From Myxococcota bacterium (lineage in GTDB: Bacteria; Myxococcota; JAJVIH01), in contig JAJVIH010000017.1 of assembly GCA_022072125.1 (NCBI GenBank), forward strand, positions 1 to 63,842: DNA of 63,842 bases, written 5' to 3'. Positions 17,004 to 25,311 of this stretch are shown piece by piece. Made by a program: the position numbers and the translations under genes. How positions within the stretch are numbered: position 1 is the stretch's first letter; every line of letters begins with the position of its first letter. Below the pieces are notes generated by a model. The model had not been told where the DNA came from and searched no databases. It worked only from the letters and a program-made list of their open reading frames with translations.

Positions 17004-17902
17004 CTAACCGGCCGCCGGAGCCGGTTTGGCGGAAACTGGTTCGATGAGGTGAAACTTCGCGTATTCCAGCACCCGGCGTCCATCCGCGCCGGTCTGGAGC
17101 ATGTCGGCAAAGCGATATCCCCAGCGGATTTCATCAGCGGTATAGCCATGGCGTGAGTGAATGGATTGGGCGAAGGTGTCATCCACCCCCGTCACCACGG
17201 CGATGATTTCGGCGTTGCTTCGCCGCAAGTCCTCCGGCGTGGCGCCGTGCAGGGGGCTTTCCTCCGTGATGGGGTGCATCACCGTCCATGTCAGGGAGAA
17301 CACCGGCGAGGAGTTGCGCACCAGTTTGAGGTCGTGGATGCGGCGGAAACTTTCGCCTTCGAGGGTGGTTTCGTTGCGGATGAACACCACGGTGACATGG
17401 GCTTCCACCACCTGGTTGCGCCGTTCATTGGCCAACCGGAACATCAGCGTTGGCGCGCCGTCGCGCTGGTGGATCACCGCCGCATCGCTGAACATGATGC
17501 GCGCGGTGGGGCGGGAAAACTTGGCGAACATCAGCGCCCCCCAGGTGGAGACGCCAAACAGGCCGATAAACGCCTCGATGGTCACCAGGATGTTGGCGTA
17601 GGGGGTTCGGGGATACATGGCGCCATAGCCGATGGTCGCCATGGTCTGCACGCTAAAAAAAATGCGTCGGCGAATGAGCCGGCCCGCGCGTTGGCGATGA
17701 CATCTCCCCCCATGACATACAGTCCGGCGAACGCCAGATTGACCAGCAGATAACCCGAGATCATCAGCCCGATGAAACGCGGCCAGGTCAGCTTGAGCAG
17801 GAAATGATACACATCCGCGAACCGGATTCCGGGGGCGCCGCGCATTTCAATCCGCAAGGCGCCGTCGCGGGGCGCCAGGCGGGGCTGGGGCGGCGGCTTC
17901 AT
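17004..17902 (-). CDS. Inward-rectifier (KirBac-type) potassium channel, interrupted by a frameshift
   Basis: Two frames together make one channel. The first part (17902 to about 17655) encodes an N-terminal slide helix and TM1; the second encodes the pore with selectivity filter TIGYG, TM2 and the cytoplasmic immunoglobulin-like Kir domain to 17004. They are out of register at a run of eight T on the coding strand (17662-17655). One extra T, or a -1 slip on the run, joins them as DAFFFSVQTMATIGYG, a normal Kir pore sequence. As read, translation ends after 106 residues. The T run forms U-UUU-UUA in the zero frame with a 7-bp stem-loop 10 nt downstream. Start ATG overlaps the xerC stop (ATGA). 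Confidence 0.75.
17616..17662 (-). other. Candidate -1 frameshift element in the K+ channel gene
   Basis: Slippery heptamer T-TTT-TTA at 17660-17654 in the phase of the upstream frame, a 10-nt spacer, then CATGGCG (17643-17637) pairing with CGCCATG (17622-17616) around a 14-nt loop. A -1 shift restores the complete channel. A one-base deletion or sequencing error in the homopolymer explains it equally well. Confidence 0.4.
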
Positions 17903-18849
17903 GCGGGATTGTCCGGCTTGCGGCGCGCGCGCGGGTGTGCGGCGTCGTAAACCGCCATCATGCGGTCAAGCTGGATATGCGTATACCGCTGGGTGGTCGA
18001 AAGGTTGGAGTGCCCGAGCAGTTCCTGAATGCCCCGCAAATCCGCGCCCGCGTCCAGCAAATGGGTGGCGAAGCTGTGGCGCAGTTTGTGGGGGCTGATC
18101 TTCTTGCGCACGCCCGCGGCGGCGCAACGCTCATCCACCAGCCGCTGGATGGCGCGGGTGTTGAAGCGGCGTCCGCGGATGGAGAGAAACAACGCGGTTT
18201 CTCCGGGGCTTCCTGCCATGAGCAGGTCCTGGCGGCGCGAAAGCCAGGCGCGGAGCGCTTCTTCCGCCTTGCCGCCGAAGGGGACCAGGCGCTCTTTCCG
18301 CCCCTTGCCGAATACGCGGACCGTCCGCTCATCCAGGTTGATGCTGTTCAGGTTCAACCCCGCCAGTTCCGACACGCGCAGACCGCAACCATACGCCAGT
18401 TCCAGCACGGCGTTGTCGCGGAGCAGGACCGCGCCGCCTTCCTCGCTGGTTTGAGGACTCCGTTCTTCCAGAATGGCGAAGGTTTCGTCCACGGTCAGGA
18501 AGCGCGGCAGCGAGGCGGGAACCTTCACGGGGCTTAACAGCGCGGCCGGGTTGCCGGTGATTTGACCGCGTTCGTGGAGGGAGCGGAACAGCGAGCGGAT
18601 GGATGCAAGCTTTCTCGCGCGGGTGGCGGGCGCCAGATCGGCCGGCAGTCCGGCGAGAAAGGCGCGCAGCGCCAGTTTGCCGACCGCGCCGAAACCATCG
18701 TCCGCCCGGATGGCTGGAAATTTCCGGGTCAGGAATGCGTCAAGCTGTTTCAGGTCGCGGGAATATGCGCTCAGGGTATGGGGAGATGCGCGTCTTCCCG
18801 CCCGCATCTCGCCAATGAATTCCATGATTTCCACCGTCCGCGATGGCAT
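17899..18849 (-). CDS. xerC: Tyrosine recombinase XerC-like
   Basis: 316 aa, the usual size of XerC/XerD. N-terminal SAM-like core-binding domain (about 1-100), then the catalytic domain with Arg in GCGLRVSEL, Lys in GKGRKER, HKLRHSF with His and Arg, LGHSNLSTTQRYTH with the last His and the nucleophilic Tyr. All catalytic residues are present. Likely resolves chromosome dimers at dif with a partner. No genomic-island features surround it, so a housekeeping role is more likely than an integrase. Weak TTGAAC/TAAGAT boxes upstream would put the transcript start at the ATG itself. Confidence 0.88.
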   Translation of the reverse strand: MPSRTVEIMEFIGEMRAGRRASPHTLSAYSRDLKQLDAFLTRKFPAIRADDGFGAVGKLALRAFLAGLPADLAPATRARKLASIRSLFRSLHERGQITGNPAALLSPVKVPASLPRFLTVDETFAILEERSPQTSEEGGAVLLRDNAVLELAYGCGLRVSELAGLNLNSINLDERTVRVFGKGRKERLVPFGGKAEEALRAWLSRRQDLLMAGSPGETALFLSIRGRRFNTRAIQRLVDERCAAAGVRKKISPHKLRHSFATHLLDAGADLRGIQELLGHSNLSTTQRYTHIQLDRMMAVYDAAHPRARRKPDNPA

Positions 18850-19051
18850 GAGGGCATCTTATCCCCGGGAATGGCCGGTTCAAAAATAATGTGGATTCAA
18901 ATCAATCCGCCGCTCCGCGCGGCTGAAAGAATGCACACGCTGTTTCCGGACGGCGAACCGGAGGTCCTTGCCGGCGGATTTCACGCGGCGCGCCGCCAAG
19001 CCGCTTCGGACAGATGGCGCCCTGGAGATTTCAACCACGCCGCGCATCCCG

Positions 19052-20221
19052 TCATGAGCCTTCGCGCTCCGCGTTGACGCGGCGGATGCGTTCAATCACC
19101 TGGCCGAGAATATCCAGCGCCCGGGTGATTTCCTCCTCCGTGGTGGAAGGTCCGATGGAAAGCCGCAAGGCGGTGCGCGCTTCCTCCGGGGAGTATCCCA
19201 TGGCCAGCAGGACATGGCTGGGTTCCAGCGATCCGGCGGAACATGCGGAGCCGCTGGATGCGGCCACGCCTTCCAGGTCCAGCGCCTGGAGCATGGCCTC
19301 CGACGAACAGCCTTCCACCAGCCATTGTGTGGTGTTGCAGATGCGGGGCGCGGATTCCCCCGCGATGCGCACGCCTGGAATGGCGCGGGCGAAGGCGTCC
19401 ATCCGCTCCCGCAGCCGGGACACCCGGGACTGGTGTTCATCCAGATGGGTCAGCGCGGTTTCCGCCGCTGCTCCCATGCCCACAATCGCCGCCACGTTTT
19501 CGGTGCCCGCCCGCAGTCCCCGTTCCTGCGGGCCGCCATGCTCCCATGCCTGCAGAACGCCCCGGTTGCGTGCGAAGACAACCCCGGCCCCCACCGGTCC
19601 GCCCAGCTTGTGCGAGGCGGCGAACAGGACATCGGCCCCGTCCAGCCATGGCATGAGAGGAGTCTTTCCAGCGGCGGCGGCGGCGTCGCATGCCAGCAGA
19701 GCGCCGTGCTGGTGGGCGATCCGCGCCAGTTCCGGAATGGGGGACAACACCCCGGTCTCGTTGTTGACCGCCATGGCGGCCAACAGGGCGGTGCGGTTGT
19801 CCATCATCGCCGCGGCGGCTTCCAGGCTGGGCTGACCCGCGCGGGTCAAGGGGACCAGTTCGACCGCCGCGCCAAACTCCGTCAAAAACCTGGCCGATTC
19901 CAGGACGCATTCGTGTTCGCCGGCGGAGACCAGAATGCGGTTCCGTCCCTGCGCCCGCGCCGCCAGCCAAACGCCCTTGATGGCCAGATTGGCCGCGCTG
20001 GAGCCCCCAGCGGTCAGAATGGCCGCGTATTCGCCATTGCACAGGGCTTCAATCCGCCGCCGCGCCTGGTCAATCGCCGCGCGGGCCGCGCGCCCGGTTT
20101 GGTGAACGCTGCCGGGATTGCCGGTCAAAGGCCCCAGCCAGGGCTCCATCGCTTCCCGTACGCCGGGCGCCAGCGGCGCGGCGGCATTGTGGTCCAGGTA
20201 AATCAGCGGCGGGCGTGGCAT
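19052..20221 (-). CDS. Cysteine desulfurase (NifS/IscS-type, class V aminotransferase fold)
   Basis: 389 aa from the ATG at 20221; the frame continues upstream but MPRPPLIYLDHNAAAP is the normal family start. PLP-binding Lys is in ASHKLGGP, and the catalytic Cys is in SSGSACSAGS, the short-loop arrangement of group I NifS/IscS enzymes. It releases sulfur from L-cysteine as enzyme-bound persulfide for Fe-S clusters or thio-modified tRNA. No iscU or scaffold gene is adjacent, so the acceptor is not known. Divergent from the Fic-like gene. Confidence 0.9.
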   Translation of the reverse strand: MPRPPLIYLDHNAAAPLAPGVREAMEPWLGPLTGNPGSVHQTGRAARAAIDQARRRIEALCNGEYAAILTAGGSSAANLAIKGVWLAARAQGRNRILVSAGEHECVLESARFLTEFGAAVELVPLTRAGQPSLEAAAAMMDNRTALLAAMAVNNETGVLSPIPELARIAHQHGALLACDAAAAAGKTPLMPWLDGADVLFAASHKLGGPVGAGVVFARNRGVLQAWEHGGPQERGLRAGTENVAAIVGMGAAAETALTHLDEHQSRVSRLRERMDAFARAIPGVRIAGESAPRICNTTQWLVEGCSSEAMLQALDLEGVAASSGSACSAGSLEPSHVLLAMGYSPEEARTALRLSIGPSTTEEEITRALDILGQVIERIRRVNAEREGS

Positions 20222-20462
20222 GGCGGTTGATGCTCCAATTCCTGACCGGTTCTGTACCCCCTGCCGCGAAGTGATGCAAAGCGGGCGCACGGGCCATCGC
20301 GGCGGGATTCCTGGGGAATCCGGACAGAAATACTATCCAAATAATCAGTTGAAGACCGGAAAATTTGGATGCCTTCCCCGCGCCGGTTATATTCCTGCGT
20401 TGTTTCAGATGACCCAGCGGCCCATTCCTTTGAAGGACCGCAAGCCAAGGCCCGGGGGTGGC

Positions 20463-21236
20463 ATGAACGTCTCCGATCTGTATCGCCTGGAAGAGCGCAT
20501 CGGCAAATTGAATGAGTTGATCAACGCCACTGGCGTGGACATGGATCCCTTCTATGACCGCCTGAACGTGGGCTGGATTTACCACGACTGCGCCATGGAA
20601 GGCATTGTATTGCCTTTTGAAGAGTTGACCCAGATTCTTTCAGGCGATGCGGCGTCAAGCAACCTCGCCACCGCCCAACTCTATCAGGAAGTCCGGAACC
20701 TCCGCTCCGTTGTGGAGTTTGTTCACCAGCAGGCCCATGTGCCCAAGCTCAAGATCAATACCCCATACATGAAACGCATCCACATGATGCTGGGCGAGCA
20801 TACTCCCTTCACTGCAGGTGAATACCGCATCGAAATTCCCCTGCACCGCAATTATTTTCACCCGATTGCAACGCCGGATCAGATTGCCCCGCAGATGGAA
20901 AAACTCTCCGATTTCCTTTGCGAAGACACCAATTGGGAGATGCATCCCGTTGATTTGGCGGCGGAAGCCCATCACCGCTTCATGGCGATCTTTCCCTTTA
21001 CCGAACATTCGGGACGGGCGGCCCGGGTGATTTCCAACCTGATTCTGATGCACGAGGGTTTTCAGCCCGCGATTGTTCACGCCGCTGATCGCCAGCGTTA
21101 TTTCGACAGCCTGAAGGAGCCGGTGGTCAGCCTGAAAAACCTGATGATCGAGGCCATCTTCAACGCCGTGGAAGCGGCCTTTCAGTTCGTGGAAAAAGAA
21201 CGCCGCGCGGCCCCCACGCCCGCGAAGAAAAAATAG
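20463..21236 (+). CDS. Fic-fold protein with degenerate catalytic motif
   Basis: 257 aa from the ATG at 20463, which follows a G-rich ribosome-binding site; an ATG at 20409 would add 18 residues. The N-terminal half contains CAMEGIVLPFEELTQIL, matching the inhibitory-helix region of class II Fic proteins. The core motif is HHRFMAIFPFTEHSGRAAR (about residues 170-190), where the active HPFx(D/E)GNGRxxR would be expected: the catalytic His is Phe, and Gly-Asn is His-Ser. The following HAADRQRYFDSLK is typical of Fic C-termini. AMPylation by the usual mechanism is unlikely; it may bind nucleotide or protein without transfer. Confidence 0.7.
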   Translation: MNVSDLYRLEERIGKLNELINATGVDMDPFYDRLNVGWIYHDCAMEGIVLPFEELTQILSGDAASSNLATAQLYQEVRNLRSVVEFVHQQAHVPKLKINTPYMKRIHMMLGEHTPFTAGEYRIEIPLHRNYFHPIATPDQIAPQMEKLSDFLCEDTNWEMHPVDLAAEAHHRFMAIFPFTEHSGRAARVISNLILMHEGFQPAIVHAADRQRYFDSLKEPVVSLKNLMIEAIFNAVEAAFQFVEKERRAAPTPAKKK

Positions 21237-21313
21237 GCCCCTTCTCTCTCCGCTTCTCTTCCAAGATACGGATTCGCCGCCGCCGGGAGCCGTTTGCACC
21301 GGTCAAATTCCGG

Positions 21314-23212
21314 TTAATTCTTCCCGTCCATCCAGCGGCGGGCCCATAGTTCAAACATGAGGATCATCCACAGCGGGCGGGAGTGGTCGGCCGCGCCGGA
21401 CAGGTGTTCCTCCAGCAGCCGCAGGGCAGGCTGGGGCAGGAATACCCCGCGTTCCCGGAAGCGGGCGTCATGCAGAATGTCCTGCGCGAGAGGCGCCAGC
21501 GGTCCGCGCAGCCACTGATCCAGCGGCACATCAAAGCCGCGTTTGCGCCGCAACAGCACGCGCCGGGGGACCAGATCGCGGATCGCCAGCTTGAACAGCC
21601 ATTTGTGGAGCGGTCCCGCCACCTTGCGGCTGGAAGGAAGCTGGTGACAGTAGCGGACCAGTTCCATGTCCAGCAGCGGAACGCGCGCTTCCAGACCGGC
21701 CGCCATGGTGGCGCGATCCACCTTGTCGAGCAGCCCGTTGCCCAGCCAGATTTCCTGATCGGCGGCCATCATGCGATTGGCTGGAGAGCGCCCGGCGTGC
21801 CGCTTCCAGGCGTCCTGGTACAGTGTTTCGCCGGTCCACGCACCTTGGTATCGCCATTCCGGATGCAAAAGAGCCCGCCGCGCGGCGATATCCAGGCCAT
21901 GGCGGTTCCACAGCGCCATACGCTCGCCGCCTTCGCGATCCGAAAGCAAACCGGCGGCGCGGCCGCTTCGCCGGTCGCCGCGCATCCAGTGGCGGGCCGC
22001 CTCTCCGAGCCCTGGAATCCGTCCCGCGGCGGCGGCGAGCGGATCCAGGGCGTATTTGCGATAGCCGCCGAACAGTTCGTCTCCGCCTTCTCCGGAAAGA
22101 ACGACTTTCACGTCCCGGCGGGCCAGCCGCGAGAGCAGCAGCGTGGGAATCCCCGCCAGATCGGCGAAGGGTTCGTCATAGGCCCCGGTCAGCGCCGGGA
22201 TATTCTCCGCCAGCATGGCTTCGGTGACTTCCAGTTCGTGGTGGCGGGTTCCCAGTTCGCGGGCGGTTTCGCGGGCGAAGGCCGCCTCGTTGAAGCCCCA
22301 CCGCGCCGGATATCCCACCGTATAGGTATTGACCGGATCGGAAGACACCTGTTGCATCACGGCGGCCACGGCAGCTGAATCCACCCCGCCGGAGAGGAAC
22401 GCCCCGACCGGAACATCCGCAACCATCTGCCGCTCGATCGCGGCGAAGACCAGCGCGCGCAAACGCTTCGCCTGATCAATCACGGGTTCATGGGCCATAT
22501 CCGGCGATTCGGCGGGCGGAGAATAATAGCGGCGCAAATCCATCCCGGCGGCGGTGACGCGCAGACAATGCCCCGGTTGCAGCTTCTGGATGGACGCGAA
22601 GATGGTCCATGGCGCGATGGTGTGGCCATAGCCCAGGTAGATATCCAGCGAGGCCGGGTCAATCGCGCGGGACAATTCCTTGTCCGCCAGCAACGCCTTG
22701 GGCTCCGAGGCGAAACTGAACCGGTGCTTGCCCTGGGTGAAATAGAGCGGTTTGACGCCCATGGGATCGCGGGCCAAAAACAATTCGCGCTTCTCCCGGT
22801 CCCAGAGTCCGAAGGCGAAGATGCCGTTGAGTTCGAGCAGCCAGTCCGTTCCGAACAGACAGAGTCCCGCCAGCAGCGCCTCGGTGTCGCCCGCCGTGCG
22901 GAAATTCCAGCCCCTGGCGGCGCAACGGTCCCGCAATTCCCGGTAGTTGTAAATCTCGCCGTTGTAGGTCAGTGTCCAGCGTCCGCCGGGGCTGCTCATG
23001 GGCTGCGGGCTGCCCGCCAGGTCAATAATGGCGAGTCTGCGGTGCCCCAGCGCCGCCGGACCATCAAACCGGAACCCTTCGCCATCGGGTCCGCGATGAT
23101 GGAGTGTTGTGGTGGCGGCGCGCACCCGTTGCTCATCGGGAGCGGCGGGCGCTTCTCCTTTCCAGGCATGGCTGTCCGCGTGGAAACAGACCTCTCCATA
23201 GATGCCGCACAT
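21314..23212 (-). CDS. asnB: Asparagine synthetase (glutamine-hydrolysing)
   Basis: 632 aa. N-terminal glutaminase begins MCGIYGEV with the nucleophile Cys2, followed by LHHRGPDGEG, HRRLAIIDL and YNGEIYNY. The synthetase domain has the ATP pyrophosphatase motif LSGGVDSAAVAA and SGEGGDELFGGY. It makes asparagine from aspartate, glutamine and ATP. AsnB paralogues of this length also occur in exopolysaccharide clusters, but none is seen here. Convergent with the Fic-like gene and divergent from kup. Confidence 0.92.
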   Translation of the reverse strand: MCGIYGEVCFHADSHAWKGEAPAAPDEQRVRAATTTLHHRGPDGEGFRFDGPAALGHRRLAIIDLAGSPQPMSSPGGRWTLTYNGEIYNYRELRDRCAARGWNFRTAGDTEALLAGLCLFGTDWLLELNGIFAFGLWDREKRELFLARDPMGVKPLYFTQGKHRFSFASEPKALLADKELSRAIDPASLDIYLGYGHTIAPWTIFASIQKLQPGHCLRVTAAGMDLRRYYSPPAESPDMAHEPVIDQAKRLRALVFAAIERQMVADVPVGAFLSGGVDSAAVAAVMQQVSSDPVNTYTVGYPARWGFNEAAFARETARELGTRHHELEVTEAMLAENIPALTGAYDEPFADLAGIPTLLLSRLARRDVKVVLSGEGGDELFGGYRKYALDPLAAAAGRIPGLGEAARHWMRGDRRSGRAAGLLSDREGGERMALWNRHGLDIAARRALLHPEWRYQGAWTGETLYQDAWKRHAGRSPANRMMAADQEIWLGNGLLDKVDRATMAAGLEARVPLLDMELVRYCHQLPSSRKVAGPLHKWLFKLAIRDLVPRRVLLRRKRGFDVPLDQWLRGPLAPLAQDILHDARFRERGVFLPQPALRLLEEHLSGAADHSRPLWMILMFELWARRWMDGKN

Positions 23213-23253
23213 CGGATGTGAAACTAGCGGCCTTGAAGGGCGATCCGCAACGG

Positions 23254-23281
23254 TTGCGGCCCGGAGTTCTTTCTGTATGAT
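23254..23281 (+). promoter_or_regulatory. Possible sigma70 promoter of the kup operon
   Basis: TTGCGG (23254-23259), 16-bp spacer and TATGAT (23276-23281), with a good -10 and a weak -35, 24 bp before the kup start. Confidence 0.3.
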
Positions 23282-23304
23282 GCGGCTCCGTTTTACCCAG
23301 AAAG

Positions 23305-25305
23305 ATGATGTCTGAGCCGTCGTTTCAACATCAAGGGGAGTTGCCCGGCTTCGAGAGCAGCGCCCCCAAGGAGAGGCCGGTCACCCAGGTTCATCATGTG
23401 CCGGAACCTTCCAGCCTGAAGGAACTGTCCTGGCTGGGGCTGGGCGCGCTTGGCGTGGTCTATGGCGATATCGGCACCTCGCCGTTGTACGCCATCCGCG
23501 AATGCTTTCTGACGGAACATACCCATATCCACGCCACCCAGGGGAATATCCTCGGGATTCTGTCCTTGGTTTTCTGGTCGCTGATGGTGGTCGTGGTGGC
23601 GAAGTATCTGACCTTTGTCCTGCGCGCCGACAACCGGGGCGAGGGCGGCGTGCTGGCGTTGCTGGCCCTGGTCGCCAAAAAAATCCCCCGCTCGGATGAC
23701 CCTTTCCGCGCCCCCATGCTGCTCTCGCTGGCGCTGTTTGGCACGGCGCTGTTGATCGCGGATGGAATGATCACGCCCTCGATTTCGGTTCTGTCGGCTG
23801 TCGAGGGCGTGGAAATCGCCTTTCCCCAGCTTCATCACCTGGTGATTCCCATCACCATTGGCATCCTGGGCGGTCTGTTCCTGATGCAAAGCCGCGGCAC
23901 CGCAAAGGTCGCCAACATTTTTGGCCCGGCCATGGTGGTATGGTTTCTGTTTATCGGATTGTTGGGGTTGCCCGAAATCGTCAGAAATCCTTCCATCCTC
24001 TGGGCGGTGTCGCCTCATCATGCGATCAACTTTTTTCTCCAGAACGGCAAGGCCGCCTTTTTTGTTCTGGGATCGGTGGTGTTGTGCATCACCGGTACGG
24101 AAGCCCTTTACGCGGATATGGGGCATTTTGGCCGGAAACCCATCAAATTCGCCTGGTATGCGCTGGTCATGCCGGGCCTGCTCATCAATTATTTTGGTCA
24201 GGGGGCCCTGCTGCTGTCGAAATCGGGCGACCCGTCGCAACTGAAAGCGGTGCTGGAGCACCCTTTTTACGCCCTGGCCGGCGGATGGCTGCTCTATCCC
24301 ACCATCGCGGTGGCGACCCTGGCCACCATCATCGCTTCCCAGGCCCTGATCTCGGGGATGTTTTCGTTATCCCAGCAGGCGGTCCAGCTTGGTTACCTGC
24401 CCCGCCTGACCATCATCCACACTTCCCGGGAAATGCGCGGACAGATTTATATTCCCGAGGTCAACTGGTTCCTGATGGCGGCCTGTTTCGCTCTGGTATT
24501 GATGTTCAAATCCTCTTCCAATCTCGCCGCCGCCTACGGCATTTCCGTCGTCGGCGCCATGTCCATCACCTCGGTATTGATGTATGTGCTGGCCCGCAAG
24601 AACTGGGGATGGACCCGCGCCAAGGCCGGCTGGTTGTTTGGCGCCTTCCTGGCCGTGGACCTGATCTATCTCGCCGCCAACACCCCCAAGCTGGGGTCTG
24701 GCGGCTTGTTCCCGCTGGTGGTTGGAGCATTCGCCTTTTTCGCCATGACCACCTGGAAGATGGGGCAGGCGGTGATCGCCGACAAAATGCGGGACTCCGC
24801 CAAGCCGCTCGAAGACTTCATGGAGCAGATTCGCCACGAGGAGCCGCCCCGCGTCAAAGGCTATGCGGTGTTCATGACTTCCCAACTCGACATGGCTCCG
24901 CCGGTTCTGCTGCACCATTACAAACACAACAAGGTGCTGCACAAATCGGTCATTCTGCTCAAGGTGCAAACGGAAAATGTCCCGGTGGTGGATCTGGATG
25001 ATCGCATCACCTTCAAGGACGACGGCCTGGGATTCCATCAGGTGACCGCCAAATACGGATTCATGGAGACGCCCGACGTGCGCGAGATTCTGGTCTCCTG
25101 CAACGCGGTGGGGCTGCCCGTCTCGTTGCTGGACACCAGTTTTTACGTGGGACGGATGACCGTGCTGGCGACCGGAGAGTCGCGTCTGCCCCGCTGGCGC
25201 AAATGGATATACGCGGTGCTGTCGCGCAACGCCCGGCCCGCCACCGGTTTTTTCAATATTCCTCCGGACATGGTGATCGAAGTGGGCATGGAGATCGAAG
25301 TCTGA
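23305..25305 (+). CDS. kup: Low-affinity potassium transporter Kup
   Basis: 666 aa. The signature GVVYGDIGTSPLYAIRECF occurs near residue 50, followed by about twelve membrane helices and a hydrophilic C-terminal domain from about residue 500. It is a K+/H+ symporter of the KUP/HAK family in the inner membrane. Two consecutive ATG codons (23305, 23308) could start translation. Six bases separate it from the GH3-type gene, so it heads a four-gene operon. A second K+ protein, the Kir-type channel, lies at 17004-17902. Confidence 0.93.
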   Translation: MMSEPSFQHQGELPGFESSAPKERPVTQVHHVPEPSSLKELSWLGLGALGVVYGDIGTSPLYAIRECFLTEHTHIHATQGNILGILSLVFWSLMVVVVAKYLTFVLRADNRGEGGVLALLALVAKKIPRSDDPFRAPMLLSLALFGTALLIADGMITPSISVLSAVEGVEIAFPQLHHLVIPITIGILGGLFLMQSRGTAKVANIFGPAMVVWFLFIGLLGLPEIVRNPSILWAVSPHHAINFFLQNGKAAFFVLGSVVLCITGTEALYADMGHFGRKPIKFAWYALVMPGLLINYFGQGALLLSKSGDPSQLKAVLEHPFYALAGGWLLYPTIAVATLATIIASQALISGMFSLSQQAVQLGYLPRLTIIHTSREMRGQIYIPEVNWFLMAACFALVLMFKSSSNLAAAYGISVVGAMSITSVLMYVLARKNWGWTRAKAGWLFGAFLAVDLIYLAANTPKLGSGGLFPLVVGAFAFFAMTTWKMGQAVIADKMRDSAKPLEDFMEQIRHEEPPRVKGYAVFMTSQLDMAPPVLLHHYKHNKVLHKSVILLKVQTENVPVVDLDDRITFKDDGLGFHQVTAKYGFMETPDVREILVSCNAVGLPVSLLDTSFYVGRMTVLATGESRLPRWRKWIYAVLSRNARPATGFFNIPPDMVIEVGMEIEV

Positions 25306-25311
25306 GGCGGC

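Noticed and set aside
18850-19051. Short ORF between xerC and the cysteine desulfurase
   Set aside because: Arg/Ser-rich, overlaps the desulfurase end and has no ribosome-binding site.
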